From assembly GCA_019187195.1 (NCBI GenBank), contig JABAQT010000019.1:61783-125782 (forward strand): a stretch of DNA of 64,000 nucleotides, in the 5' to 3' direction. This document shows, one piece after another, positions 53,801 through 62,190 of the stretch. The notes under the pieces were generated by a model, which worked only from the letters and a program-made list of their open reading frames with translations, did no database searches and was not told the origin of the DNA. This DNA comes from Bryobacteraceae bacterium. Its GTDB lineage: Bacteria; Acidobacteriota; Terriglobia; Bryobacterales; Bryobacteraceae. How positions within the stretch are numbered: position 1 is the first letter of the stretch; the number at the start of each line of letters is the position of its first letter. The position numbers were made by a program, and so were the translations under genes.

Positions 53801-54175
53801 TCGGCGCGCGCGGACCTTGTGGGGGCGGGTTATCCGGTGCTCGATCCGGGCCGTTCGAAGGGCGAGAAACTGGCGGCTTATTTCGACAAGGCGCGGTTCG
53901 TCAATCCCGCTCCCGGCACCTACGGCACTCTGGGGCGAAACACGATCTTCGGCCCCGGCTACGCCAACACGGATGTGTCGCTGATCAAAGGGTGGCGGCT
54001 GCCCGTCTTGCGCGAAGCCGGGCGGGTGGAATATCGCTTCGAGGCATTCAACCTGTTTAACGCGACCCATCTCGGTCTTCCGGTGACTGGAATGACGAAC
54101 CCCAACTTCGGAAAGATTCTATCGACCGACGGCGACCCCCGGATCCTTCAAATGGCGCTCAAGGTGTTCTGGTAA
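50891..54175 (+). CDS. TonB-dependent receptor with carboxypeptidase-regulatory N-domain
   Basis: About 1,094 residues. Signal-like hydrophobic N-terminus (LLYQLILTWLAGASLLFGQ), CarboxypepD_reg domain (ASLSGTVTDAQAAVAPGAQV; GSYSLVVELPGFRKYERL), plug-type sequence VVDLPLNGRNPADLVLLAPG and NLRYTLDGGTNMDDL, LNVVTKSGTNELHGNAFWFV, and a barrel ending in ILQMALKVFW. The GGGG at 50877-50880 fits the ATG at 50891 better than the GTG at 50882. Ligand unknown. It is flanked by the two cytochrome-type cassettes (DUF1549/1553/1501 upstream, DUF1592/1552 convergent downstream). Confidence 0.9.
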   Translation: MNGQAKLLYQLILTWLAGASLLFGQARDTASLSGTVTDAQAAVAPGAQVTITNVATGLVRSAAADDNGRFLFPLLPVGSYSLVVELPGFRKYERLGILLQANENIRVDPVLEVGNVQEKVTVEAMALAVDTRSATLNTTVDSKRVVDLPLNGRNPADLVLLAPGVTSSAGNNTGNTGDQWRPHGQKQVAINGSRNNNLRYTLDGGTNMDDLENENMEFPFPDAVQEFSAQTSNMGVEQGGQSGGSLNVVTKSGTNELHGNAFWFVRNTALNATNFFSRQQDKLKRNQFGFTLGGPFIKNKLFGFVGYQKLMIRQAAGNSRNQTLTAAERRGDFSGNSIHLFDPLNPGQRFPNNTIPASRFSKAALKLLTYSPLPEADGFVYYTIAQPDNGLQGIGKLDYVLNAKHSLVFRVLESDSNQPFHSPPDNIQAARYSGYQDGRSATLGHTYVMNATTVVHTQITGAHQLANIATDFPITMADLGVSLTPMGNHIDISMTQSGVSYNQPLHSIRFGRGSIEVQHDWNKSKGSHNLVWGVSAVRKRFNNHTLYHSSGQFQFDGHVTGYGDLSGFDRADFMLGGFSYFSQNSGEFEERRGTQTGWFFGDTWKARPGLTLNFGIRFEPYGLFGDLLDRNQTFDLAANRAGIRSKVYKNALPGLFYHGDAKPAGYGGGSTFGKSVTDPDYWNNWAPRFGFAWDPFKDGRTSVRGGYAIFYDTPPINSQNDANNVTPFSYSVEYTDGLFDNPFLGRESQNIFPVPANNHDVPFPTPLFTMVLDKKFITSYTQNWSLTVEREVLPNTLFRIGYVGTKGTHLYAMWDQNAPIYNTALTLSQNRATVDERRPINNFQTINRWMHGLNSGYNALQVSADKRYSRGFTVSAIYTWSHNLDYVSRQSWGGAFGINNPSNFFFSRGNSDYTRQHRFVTSFVWDLPGLRRGSVADAILGNWRLGGILTMQTGRPFSVGATNNPMAGAGSARADLVGAGYPVLDPGRSKGEKLAAYFDKARFVNPAPGTYGTLGRNTIFGPGYANTDVSLIKGWRLPVLREAGRVEYRFEAFNLFNATHLGLPVTGMTNPNFGKILSTDGDPRILQMALKVFW

Positions 54176-54193
54176 AGGGAGCGGGCCGGCCGC

Positions 54194-55546
54194 TCAGCCC
54201 AGATCCGACAGATACTCCAGTGTGCCGTCGCTATCGCCGATGCGATCCACGGTGACGCCCGCGCGGTCGAGCAGGGCCACGAACAGATTCGCCATGGGGG
54301 TCTCGGCGCGGTACTTGACGTGGCGTCCGGGCTTGAGCGCTCCGTTGCCTCCGCCTACCAGCAGGAGCGGAAGATCATTGTGGGTATGGCGGTTGCCGTC
54401 GGCGAGACCGCTGCCGTAGAGAATCATCGAGCTGTCGAGGAGCGAGCCATCGCCGTCGGGTGTGTTCTTCAGTTGCTCGATCCACACGGCGAACTGCTCG
54501 ACGTGGAAGCGATTAATCCGGCGCACTTTCTCGACCATCTCCGGGTTGTTGCGGTGATGAGTGAGGGGATGGTGGGCGTCGGAGATGCCGATCTCGCGGT
54601 AGGCGCGCGTGCTTCCCTCGCGGCCCATCATATGGGTGATGATGCGCGTGGCATCCATCCGGAAGGCCACGGTCATGAGATCGAACATGAGCTTCGAATG
54701 CTCGCGGTAGTCAAGCGGCGCGCCCCCGGGCTTGGGAAACGGCGGAGGCATTCTCCGCGCGTCCTTTTCGTTCGCCTCGATTCGCTTTTCGATCTCTCGC
54801 ACCGAATAGAGATACTCATCGAGTTTTCGCTTGTCGGTGGCGCCGAGGGTGGTCTGGAGCGATTGCGTCTGATCCACGACGGAATCGAGAATGCTCTTCC
54901 GCATCTCGCGCCGTATGGCGCGCGACTTCGCGTCTTCCTCGTCATCACCCGAGCCGAAGAGGCGCTCGAAGACGATGCGCGGATTGATTTCGGGTGGGAG
55001 CGGGGAATTCTCCGTGCGCCAGGCGAGGTTGTTCGAGTAGGCGCAGCTATAGCCGGAATCGCAGTTGCCCACGAGACGGCCGTCCTCGAGGCCGAGTTCC
55101 ATCGAGGCGAACCGGGTTGCGGCGCCGATCTTCTGAGCGGCCACCTGGTCGACGGAAACGCCGATGCTGATGTCGGCGCCGGCGGTCTTTCGCGGGTGCA
55201 TCCCCGTGAGGAAACTGGATGCCGCGCGGGCGTGGTCGCCCGGACCATCGCCGAGAGCCCGGCCGCCGTTCTGTGTAAGACCGGTCAACACCAGGGAGTG
55301 GGCGCGGTGCGCTTCCATGGGCTCCATCACGCTCTTCATCGAGAAGTCCGAGCCTTCCTCGCCGGGAATCCATTCGGACATGATAATGCCGTTTGGAACA
55401 TAGACAAACGCCATGCGCGTGGGGGACTTGGCGGCCCGCGCCGGAGCCGCCAAGGCGGGGATCATCGAGTCGAGCAGAGGCAACCCGACGGCCGCGCCGA
55501 GACCACGCAGGAACATTCTTCGATCAAGATGTTTGCCGGTAATCAT
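54194..55546 (-). CDS. Tat-exported DUF1552 protein
   Basis: 450 residues. Twin-arginine leader (LDRRMFLRGLGAAVGLPLLD) followed by DUF1552 hallmarks: MAFVYVPNGIIMSEWIPGEE, SLVLTGLTQNGGRALGDGPG, HARAASSFLTGMHPRKTAG, NPRIVFERLFG, RKLDEYLYSVREIEKRIEAN, and LDSSMILYGSGLADGNRHTH. Structurally analogous to DUF1501 (phosphatase-like); function unknown. The ATG at 55546 has AGAGGG about 10 nt upstream; the upstream TTG start would add 3 residues. It follows the DUF1592 gene by 34 nt on the same strand and is the last gene of that unit. Confidence 0.9.
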   Translation of the reverse strand: MITGKHLDRRMFLRGLGAAVGLPLLDSMIPALAAPARAAKSPTRMAFVYVPNGIIMSEWIPGEEGSDFSMKSVMEPMEAHRAHSLVLTGLTQNGGRALGDGPGDHARAASSFLTGMHPRKTAGADISIGVSVDQVAAQKIGAATRFASMELGLEDGRLVGNCDSGYSCAYSNNLAWRTENSPLPPEINPRIVFERLFGSGDDEEDAKSRAIRREMRKSILDSVVDQTQSLQTTLGATDKRKLDEYLYSVREIEKRIEANEKDARRMPPPFPKPGGAPLDYREHSKLMFDLMTVAFRMDATRIITHMMGREGSTRAYREIGISDAHHPLTHHRNNPEMVEKVRRINRFHVEQFAVWIEQLKNTPDGDGSLLDSSMILYGSGLADGNRHTHNDLPLLLVGGGNGALKPGRHVKYRAETPMANLFVALLDRAGVTVDRIGDSDGTLEYLSDLG

Positions 55547-55580
55547 TACAGTCAACCCTCTACAACGTGTACACAGCTTA

Positions 55581-57833
55581 TCACGATTTTCCCGCCGCTT
55601 CGCCGCGCCTCATCCGGAAGGGCGGACTCTTGACGATCTCGAGAACAAGCCTTGAGAAGCGATAATCGTCCGCGGCCAGGCGGCTCACGATCTGGCGCAC
55701 GAAGGTCCGGTCGCTCTTCTCGAGCCCCCGCCCAAGCGCGTAGGTGAGCATCTTCTCGGTGAGGCAGCGGGCGAAATCATCCTTGTTGGTGAGCAGAATC
55801 CGCTTGAGCTCGGCGGGCGTGGAAAACGTCTTGCCGCCAGGAAGGGCGCCGCTCGCGTCGACCGCGAAGTTGCCGTCTTTATCGCGCCAGGAGCCGATGG
55901 CGTCGTAGTTTTCGAGCCCAAAGCCGAGGGCATCCATCTTCAAGTGGCAGGCCGCGCACATCGGATTGGCGCGATGTTTTTCCATCTGCTGGCGAAGAGT
56001 TCCCGTGATGCCGACGCCGGAATCCTCGAGATTCGGCACATTCGGGGGTGGCGGAGGCGGCGGCGCGTTAAGAAAATTCTCGAGCAGGTACTTTCCGCGG
56101 ATAACGGGCGAAGTGCGCGTGGGATAACTGGAAACGGTGAGGACGCTGGCCATGGTGATGAGCCCGCCGCGCTGGGGTGTGCTCAATTCGACGCGCCGGA
56201 ACCCGCTGCCGGTGACGCCGGGAATTCCATAGTGCTTCGCCAGCCTCTCGTTGAGAAAAGTATAGTTCGCATCGATGAAATCGAGAATGCTGCGGTCCTC
56301 TTTCACGACCGATTCGAAAAACAGCATTGTCTCCGTTTTCATGGCGGCCCGCAGTTCGTTATCGAAGGCGGGAAATTTCTCGGGCGCGGGTTTGACTTCA
56401 TTGAGGTTGCGCAGTTCCAGCCACTGGCCCACGAAGTTGCTGGCGAAGGCTGAAAACCTGCCGTCGGCGAGCATGCGGCGAGTCTGCTGCTCGAGGATGG
56501 CGGGGTCGCGCAGGCGTCCCTTCGATGCGAGTTGGAACAGTTGCTCATCGGGCATGCTGCTCCAGAGGAAGTAGGAAAGGCGGGTGGCGAGTTCGAAGTC
56601 GTTGAGGGGGTGGGCCGCGGCGCCATTCGGGCCGGGATCCCGCTCGATGCGGAAGAGAAATTGCGGCGATATGAGAATCGCCTCGAGGGAATAGCGCAGC
56701 GCCGCCTCCGGCGCCTCTCCCTTCGAGCGGGCGAGCAGGGCGTATTTCAGGAATCTTTCGGTTTCGATCGCGGTGACCGGGCGGCGGAACGCGCGGCGCG
56801 CGAAATTCTCAACGATGCGCCGCATGCAGGCATCGTCATAGTTGCCTGGATATTCGCCGCAGATGAGGATGGTCTTGTGGCTGGGCGGAGGAGTGAACGG
56901 GGCCTGATTATAGGGACCGCGCACGTCCACATATTCGACCAGCGGACCTTTCTCGCCGGTGTACGGCGTGCCCGAGGGGTCCACGATGACGGCGCTCAGC
57001 TTATGAACGCCGGCCTTGGGCCGGATCGTGAAATCGTGCAGACGCGGCTTGTCTTCCAGCGTGAAGACCGGAGAGAGTTGCGGGGAGTCCTCATCCACCC
57101 GCGTTCGCAGTTGAAGGCCCTCCTCTTCCTTCGAGCGGCGGCCGGTGATTGCAACCCGGATTTCGTAGTCGCCCTCGACAGGGAAGGTGTGAGTCACCTC
57201 GATGGAGCCGGCCGGGCCGTCGTGTTTGACGCGGTCGGAGCGGTAGCGGTCCGAGATCACCTGATATTGCCGGGGCAGGGCGAGGGCCGCTTTCGCGACG
57301 CGGTGAGCGGCCGCCATGTACTGCTCCATCAAAGCAGGAGAGACGGAGAGCACATCGCCAATGTTGTCGAAGCCGTACCCGGAATCGTCCACGGGAAACT
57401 CGACCGCGGGATGAAGGTCCAGTCCCACCAGGTCGCGGATGGTGTTGTCGTATTCGGCGCGGTTCAGACGCCGGGCGGTTACCCGCCCCGGGTCGTGACC
57501 GCCGGCTCTGTCGTAGCGGTCATATTCCGCCTTCAGCCAACCGGTAAGAGCGGCCGTTTCGGCCGCGGAAGGACGCGGCATCCCTTTGGGAGGCATCTCG
57601 CCGTTGCGCAATTTCGCAACCACCTTGTCCCAGACTTCCTGGTCGGCAAGCACAAGATCCGCGTTCTGGAATTTCTCGAGGTTGAGGCCGCCGGCCCTCG
57701 CCTTTGCGCTGTGGCACATGGTGCAGTGCCGCTTGAGGAAAGGCTGGACATTCGTGCGGAAACCGGCGTTGTCCGCCGCGGGAAGGACCGCTCCAAAGAG
57801 AAGAACAGCGGCGGCAACCTGTATGAGTTTCAT
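55581..57833 (-). CDS. Secreted DUF1587/1592/1588/1585 cytochrome-type protein
   Basis: 750 residues. Signal peptide (MKLIQVAAAVLLFGAVLPA) and then a PSCyt-type N-terminus with RHCTMCHSAKARAGGL (CXXCH), DUF1587 (ARRLNRAEYDNTIRDLVGLD), DUF1595/1592 (FARRAFRRPVTAIETERFLK; ATRLSYFLWSSMPDEQLF; NFVGQWLELRNLN), DUF1588 (QRGGLITMASVLTVSSYPTR) with NPMCAACHLKMDALGFGLEN (second CXXCH), and DUF1585. A membrane-bound or periplasmic multi-domain cytochrome of unknown electron partner. Follows the GH31-like gene by 53 nt on the same strand. Confidence 0.92.
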   Translation of the reverse strand: MKLIQVAAAVLLFGAVLPAADNAGFRTNVQPFLKRHCTMCHSAKARAGGLNLEKFQNADLVLADQEVWDKVVAKLRNGEMPPKGMPRPSAAETAALTGWLKAEYDRYDRAGGHDPGRVTARRLNRAEYDNTIRDLVGLDLHPAVEFPVDDSGYGFDNIGDVLSVSPALMEQYMAAAHRVAKAALALPRQYQVISDRYRSDRVKHDGPAGSIEVTHTFPVEGDYEIRVAITGRRSKEEEGLQLRTRVDEDSPQLSPVFTLEDKPRLHDFTIRPKAGVHKLSAVIVDPSGTPYTGEKGPLVEYVDVRGPYNQAPFTPPPSHKTILICGEYPGNYDDACMRRIVENFARRAFRRPVTAIETERFLKYALLARSKGEAPEAALRYSLEAILISPQFLFRIERDPGPNGAAAHPLNDFELATRLSYFLWSSMPDEQLFQLASKGRLRDPAILEQQTRRMLADGRFSAFASNFVGQWLELRNLNEVKPAPEKFPAFDNELRAAMKTETMLFFESVVKEDRSILDFIDANYTFLNERLAKHYGIPGVTGSGFRRVELSTPQRGGLITMASVLTVSSYPTRTSPVIRGKYLLENFLNAPPPPPPPNVPNLEDSGVGITGTLRQQMEKHRANPMCAACHLKMDALGFGLENYDAIGSWRDKDGNFAVDASGALPGGKTFSTPAELKRILLTNKDDFARCLTEKMLTYALGRGLEKSDRTFVRQIVSRLAADDYRFSRLVLEIVKSPPFRMRRGEAAGKS

Positions 57834-57886
57834 CTTAGCCCGATGTGTTCAGAATATCAGAGCACACCTTTGCGCAGGCAGACCAC

Positions 57887-59521
57887 TCAGAATCGCAGGT
57901 TTACAATAATGTCTGAGCGAGCCGGCGCATGGATGCCGACGTGTACGGCGCGGTTGGCGGCATCGTAGCGCCACTGGCCGGGGCCGGCCGGCCCGTCCGC
58001 CTGTGTTTGCCGGAAGGGACCGCCTTCCACCTGCTCCACGGATTTCGGCTGGTCCATGTTGTGGACAACCCACTCGTAATCGCGGTCCACCTTGGATTCC
58101 ATCTCGAGGCGGTAGATATCGGCGGCGGGACCGGCGTGGGCCTGGGAGTAATCGATGGCGCCGGGCTCGTAGAGAAAGAACTCTCCCCCGCTTTTCGGAT
58201 AGTAGTGCAACTGCATCGGATCAGATTCCGATACGCCGCCGAGCGGGAGAATGGATCCGTTCTTCACGAAAACGATGACGCCGCCGGCGGGCGTGTCCAC
58301 GGTGACGGCCCGCCGGCCCTTCTCTTCTTTCCCGGTGTCCCAGTTGGTCCAGATGCCGAGCGGCAGGTAGACGCGCTTTTGCGGAGCGCCGTCACAGACG
58401 GGGGCGACCAGCAACTCATCGCCAAGCAGAAACGAATCGGTGTGTTCTCGCGCCTCGATATCATGCGGGTACTGGTGAAACATGGGATGAAGGATGGGAT
58501 ATCCGCGCGCGCGCGCCTCGTCGGCATAGGCGAGCAGGAAGTAATTGAGGCGTTTACGGAAGGCTCTGGTTCCGGCCACGATGTCCGCTTTACTGCCTTC
58601 GAAGGCGAGCGGCTGGGAGTCCTGAAATATGGGCGCGAGGGCGCCGAGATTCGCGGCGCGCCGGAAGACGTCGAGTTCCGCCCCCCTGTAGCGCGCAAGA
58701 TCGAACGCGGGCATGAGGATTCCGGAGAGGCTCGCGTGAACCAGGGCGCGCGCTTCGCCGCAAAGAAGATCCTGCCCGGTCTGGTCGAAGGCAGGCAATC
58801 GGGACGCCCCTCGCGGCAGGCGGGGACCGGGAATCATTTCGAGGTCGCGCGGCGCGGGGTCGGGGATGGGCCCGTCCACCTTGAGCCGCTCCTCCCAGAT
58901 TTCCTTGAGCGAAGGACCGAAGGCGAAGTAATATTCCAGCCGTTCCATGCCGCTGCCGGCAATCCGCACGCTGCCGCTTTTCGATTTCGCCATGTCGAAT
59001 TCGAATGCGCCGGGAGTCCCCATCCACAACGCATAGCCGCGCGTGCTGACGAAGAAGGGTGTTTCGGTTTTCAGGGCCAGGCCGCGGGCGCCGGCAACGG
59101 CTTGGGGTCTCGCTCCGAGGCCGAAGAATTCTTCGCCGGGATGAGCCGCCAGTTCGAGGAGCGAGCCGCCCCCGTGCACGCTCGCCGCCGTTTCGGAATA
59201 GAGGCCGATGCTCGAGGGCAACCGCACCGCCAGCAGGCCCTCGTGGCGGCTGACGTGGAGAATGAGGGCATCGGTTTCGAACCGCGCGCCGGCGGGGGTG
59301 GCCGACACGTCCACCTGAAGCACGCTGGCGGCTATTGGCCGGCGGGCGGGACCGGCAAGCCCGCGCCGCACGCGGAACGTCGATGGAGTGACAAACTCCA
59401 CCTCCATCTCCGGCCCCGCCTCCAGCTTCAGGTGAAATGTATTCTGCTTCCGTTCCCAAAAAACGGAGTGTTGCGCCTGGAGGCTCAAGGCCGCCAATGC
59501 CAACCAAACAAGACGAATCAC
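57887..59521 (-). CDS. Shortened GH31-like protein
   Basis: 544 residues with signal peptide (MIRLVWLALAALSLQA). The N-terminal GH31 beta-sandwich (EEFFGLGARPQ; FFVSTRGYALWMG; LEYYFAFGPSLKEIWE) and the C-terminal domains (DSFLLGDELLVAPVCDGAPQ; VYLPLGIWTNWDTGKE; NGSILPLG) are easy to follow. The intervening catalytic barrel is reduced to about 150 residues, versus roughly 300-350 normally. The region that should hold the nucleophile (DxxE type) is replaced by DLEMIPGPRLPRGASRL, and the GD of the acid/base region reads GE. This looks like an inactive or strongly altered family member. The GTG start overlaps the M24 gene stop. Confidence 0.8.
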   Translation of the reverse strand: MIRLVWLALAALSLQAQHSVFWERKQNTFHLKLEAGPEMEVEFVTPSTFRVRRGLAGPARRPIAASVLQVDVSATPAGARFETDALILHVSRHEGLLAVRLPSSIGLYSETAASVHGGGSLLELAAHPGEEFFGLGARPQAVAGARGLALKTETPFFVSTRGYALWMGTPGAFEFDMAKSKSGSVRIAGSGMERLEYYFAFGPSLKEIWEERLKVDGPIPDPAPRDLEMIPGPRLPRGASRLPAFDQTGQDLLCGEARALVHASLSGILMPAFDLARYRGAELDVFRRAANLGALAPIFQDSQPLAFEGSKADIVAGTRAFRKRLNYFLLAYADEARARGYPILHPMFHQYPHDIEAREHTDSFLLGDELLVAPVCDGAPQKRVYLPLGIWTNWDTGKEEKGRRAVTVDTPAGGVIVFVKNGSILPLGGVSESDPMQLHYYPKSGGEFFLYEPGAIDYSQAHAGPAADIYRLEMESKVDRDYEWVVHNMDQPKSVEQVEGGPFRQTQADGPAGPGQWRYDAANRAVHVGIHAPARSDIIVNLRF

Positions 59522-60690
59522 AGTTCTAATAACGCTTCCTGAATCTCACCGGTTACGATGGCCTCTTTCGCGCCGATGTAAACGTTCACTTCGGAGCGGA
59601 TGCCGAAATGCTCCAGGTAGACGCCGGGCTCGATGGAGAAGCAGATTTGGGGAATCAACTGCCGCGTATCGTGGCTCTCGAGGTTGTCCATGTTAGCCCC
59701 CGCCCCATGGACTTCGACGCCTATGGAATGCCCGGTGCGATGGACGAATGCGTCGCCGTAACCTTTATCGGTGATGAAGCCGCGCGCGACGTCGTCCACT
59801 TCGAAGCCGCGCAGGGTACGGCCCGCGGCGATGCCGTCCCTGATGAACTCCACCGCCGCGTCGCGGGCGCCCTTGACCACGGCGAAGACCTTCTGAATCC
59901 CGGCGGGGATATCGCGGCCGCAATACCCGGTCCAGGTGATGTCGTAGTAGACGGCGTCGGGCTGGGTGAGTTTGGCCCATAGATCAATCAGCACGACATC
60001 ACCGGAGCGGATGGCGGCGGCGCTGGCGGGTTCGGGTTCATAGTGGGGGTTCGACGCATTGGCATTCACCGCCACGATCGGGCCGTGATCGGTGAACAGC
60101 CCGTGGGAGGCGAAATATTCGCGCAGGAAACTGGCCACCTGGTATTCGTCGATCGGCGTGCCGCCGCGGATGGCTTCCGAGATCTTCTGGAAGGCGGCGC
60201 GGCGGGCGGCGTCGACGCGTCTTCCGGCTTCGACGTGCATATCGAATTGGGCTTCGCTCCAGCGGGCTTCGAAATACTGCACAAGGCCGGCGGAACTCAC
60301 CACCTCGATATCGAAGCCGCGCACGAGGTCGATCATTCCGCCGTCGACGAGGGAGATGTAGGGGATGGCGCATTCGGGCGACCACTGCATCGCCACCTTG
60401 CCTACTCCGGCGAGCATCTCGCGGAGACCGTCGCACATGCTCTGCCAGCTCGAATAGACCTGCCGCCGGCCGGGCAGGCCGTCAAGCATACCCGGCTCGA
60501 CGCGATGGACGAGGGCCAGCGGGTCGCCCACGGCGGGGATGAAGTAATACCAGCGGCGCGTGGGGGTGCGATGCGGGTCGAAGCGGAGGACGCGGTATGC
60601 GAGCGGATCACGCTGATGGTGGTCATAAAACAACCAGCCTGGAATTCCCTGCGCCCGCAGGGCGTCCTGTATCTCCGCGAGTGGAACCAT
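59518..60690 (-). CDS. M24-family metallopeptidase (Xaa-Pro aminopeptidase-like)
   Basis: 390 residues, no signal peptide. N-terminal creatinase-like domain (GIPGWLFYDHHQRDPLAYRV), then the pita-bread domain with metal ligands in SGDVVLIDLWAK (first Asp), AVYYDITWTGYC (second Asp), HRTGHSIGVEVHG (His), CFSIEPGVYL (Glu) and FGIRSEVNVYIG (Glu). It would remove N-terminal residues from Xaa-Pro peptides in the cytoplasm, consistent with the POT-type peptide importer encoded directly before it (the stop codon TAG abuts the ATG). Its stop overlaps the GTG of the GH31-like gene. Confidence 0.92.
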   Translation of the reverse strand: MVPLAEIQDALRAQGIPGWLFYDHHQRDPLAYRVLRFDPHRTPTRRWYYFIPAVGDPLALVHRVEPGMLDGLPGRRQVYSSWQSMCDGLREMLAGVGKVAMQWSPECAIPYISLVDGGMIDLVRGFDIEVVSSAGLVQYFEARWSEAQFDMHVEAGRRVDAARRAAFQKISEAIRGGTPIDEYQVASFLREYFASHGLFTDHGPIVAVNANASNPHYEPEPASAAAIRSGDVVLIDLWAKLTQPDAVYYDITWTGYCGRDIPAGIQKVFAVVKGARDAAVEFIRDGIAAGRTLRGFEVDDVARGFITDKGYGDAFVHRTGHSIGVEVHGAGANMDNLESHDTRQLIPQICFSIEPGVYLEHFGIRSEVNVYIGAKEAIVTGEIQEALLEL

Positions 60691-62190
60691 CTATCTCACT
60701 CCTCCCATGAGTTTCGTAATCGGCCTGGCAAAGACGGCAAGCAGGAGTCCGGCGATGATGGCAAACCCGCCGACGGCTCCGAACAAGGACGTAAGCGGCA
60801 GCGTGGTGTAGAGCCCGGCCATGCGCCCGCCGAGGTAGTTGCCAATGGAAATGGAGAGAAACCACACGCCCATCATGAGGCCGGCCACGCGCACGGGGGC
60901 GAGTTTGGTGATGGCGCTGAGACCCACCGGGCTGAGGCAGAGTTCGCCGAAGGTGTGGAGCAGGTAGGTGGCGGCTAGCCACAGCGGACTTACCTTGGCG
61001 CCCTTGGCCGCGAGGCCCGCCGGCACGATAAGGATCAGAAAGCCGAGGCCGACGAAGACCAGGCCCCAGGAGAACTTGGTTGGGCTCGATGGTTCACGGG
61101 AGCCCATCCTGATCCAGATCCAGGCGAATACCGGGGCGAGCGTCCAGATAAACAGCCCGTTCAGGGATTGCATCCACGCCGCGGGATACTCCCAACCGAG
61201 GATACGGTTGTCCGTGCTCTTGGCGGCGAAGATATTCAATGTGGAACCGGCCTGCTCGAAGACGGACCAGAAGAGGCAGGACGCGGCGAACAACACGCTG
61301 ATGACGATGAGCCGTTTGCGCTCCGTGGAATCCCAATCGCCGGCCGTGAACAGCCAGCCGAAGAATGCGATGGTGAGGAGGAGCAGAGCCGTCCCCCCGG
61401 CCTCATTGAGGCCCTTGGCGGTGATGTCGAGCATCCCCGTTGCGTCCGCGGCCATGGCGGCGATGAACAGGGCGGCGATGGCGGCGAGGCTTTTCAGGAG
61501 CACAGCCCTCTGCCGTGAATAATCTTCGGCGGAAGTCTTCACGGGATGCAGTCCGGCTTCGCCGAGGAAGCGGTAGCCGTAAAGATATTGCACGACACCC
61601 GCCACCATGCCGATTCCGGCCAAGGCCATTCCGGAGCGCCACCCGTAACTGCGCGCAACCAGGCCGCAGAAGATGGGCGCGAAGAATGCCCCCATGTTGA
61701 TCCCCATGTAAAAGATGGAGAAGCCGGCATCGCGGCGCGGATCGCCCTGGCGGTACAGTTGGCCGGCGATGGTGCTGATGTTGGGCTTGAGCAGGCCGGT
61801 GCCGGCAATGACCGTTACCAGGCCCGTGTAGAAGACCGCTTCGCCCGGCACGGCAAGCATCAGATATCCGGCGGCGATGATGATGCCGCCCATGAGGACG
61901 GACCGGCGCTGGCCGAGAATGCGATCGGCGATCCACCCGCCGGGCAGGCTCACCATGTAGACCATCGACGTGTAGAGACCGTAAATGGCGCTGGCCTTCA
62001 CCACATCGAATCCGAGGCCGCCGCCGGTGGTTTCCGCCGTCATGAAGAGGATGAGCAGGGAGCGCATGCCGTAGTAGCCCCAGCGCTCCCAGAACTCGGT
62101 GAAGAAGAGAGTCGAGAGTCCGAGCGGATGGCCGAAGAACCGGCGGTCTTCACCCGGCATATGCGATGCCGTGGACACGCCCGCGTTCAT
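60691..62190 (-). CDS. POT/PTR-family proton-dependent peptide transporter
   Basis: 499 residues with 12-14 predicted helices. Family motif FFTEFWERWGYYGMRSLLIL (ExxERxxYY type) near the N-terminus, GGWIADRILGQRRSVLMGG, FSIFYMGINMGAFFAPIFCG (the PTR2 signature region) and LCLSPVGLSAITKLAP in the C-terminal half. Imports di/tripeptides with protons across the inner membrane. The ATG at 62190 overlaps the ABC ATPase stop codon (ATGA). Peptides imported here may be processed by the adjacent M24 aminopeptidase. Confidence 0.93.
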   Translation of the reverse strand: MNAGVSTASHMPGEDRRFFGHPLGLSTLFFTEFWERWGYYGMRSLLILFMTAETTGGGLGFDVVKASAIYGLYTSMVYMVSLPGGWIADRILGQRRSVLMGGIIIAAGYLMLAVPGEAVFYTGLVTVIAGTGLLKPNISTIAGQLYRQGDPRRDAGFSIFYMGINMGAFFAPIFCGLVARSYGWRSGMALAGIGMVAGVVQYLYGYRFLGEAGLHPVKTSAEDYSRQRAVLLKSLAAIAALFIAAMAADATGMLDITAKGLNEAGGTALLLLTIAFFGWLFTAGDWDSTERKRLIVISVLFAASCLFWSVFEQAGSTLNIFAAKSTDNRILGWEYPAAWMQSLNGLFIWTLAPVFAWIWIRMGSREPSSPTKFSWGLVFVGLGFLILIVPAGLAAKGAKVSPLWLAATYLLHTFGELCLSPVGLSAITKLAPVRVAGLMMGVWFLSISIGNYLGGRMAGLYTTLPLTSLFGAVGGFAIIAGLLLAVFARPITKLMGGVR

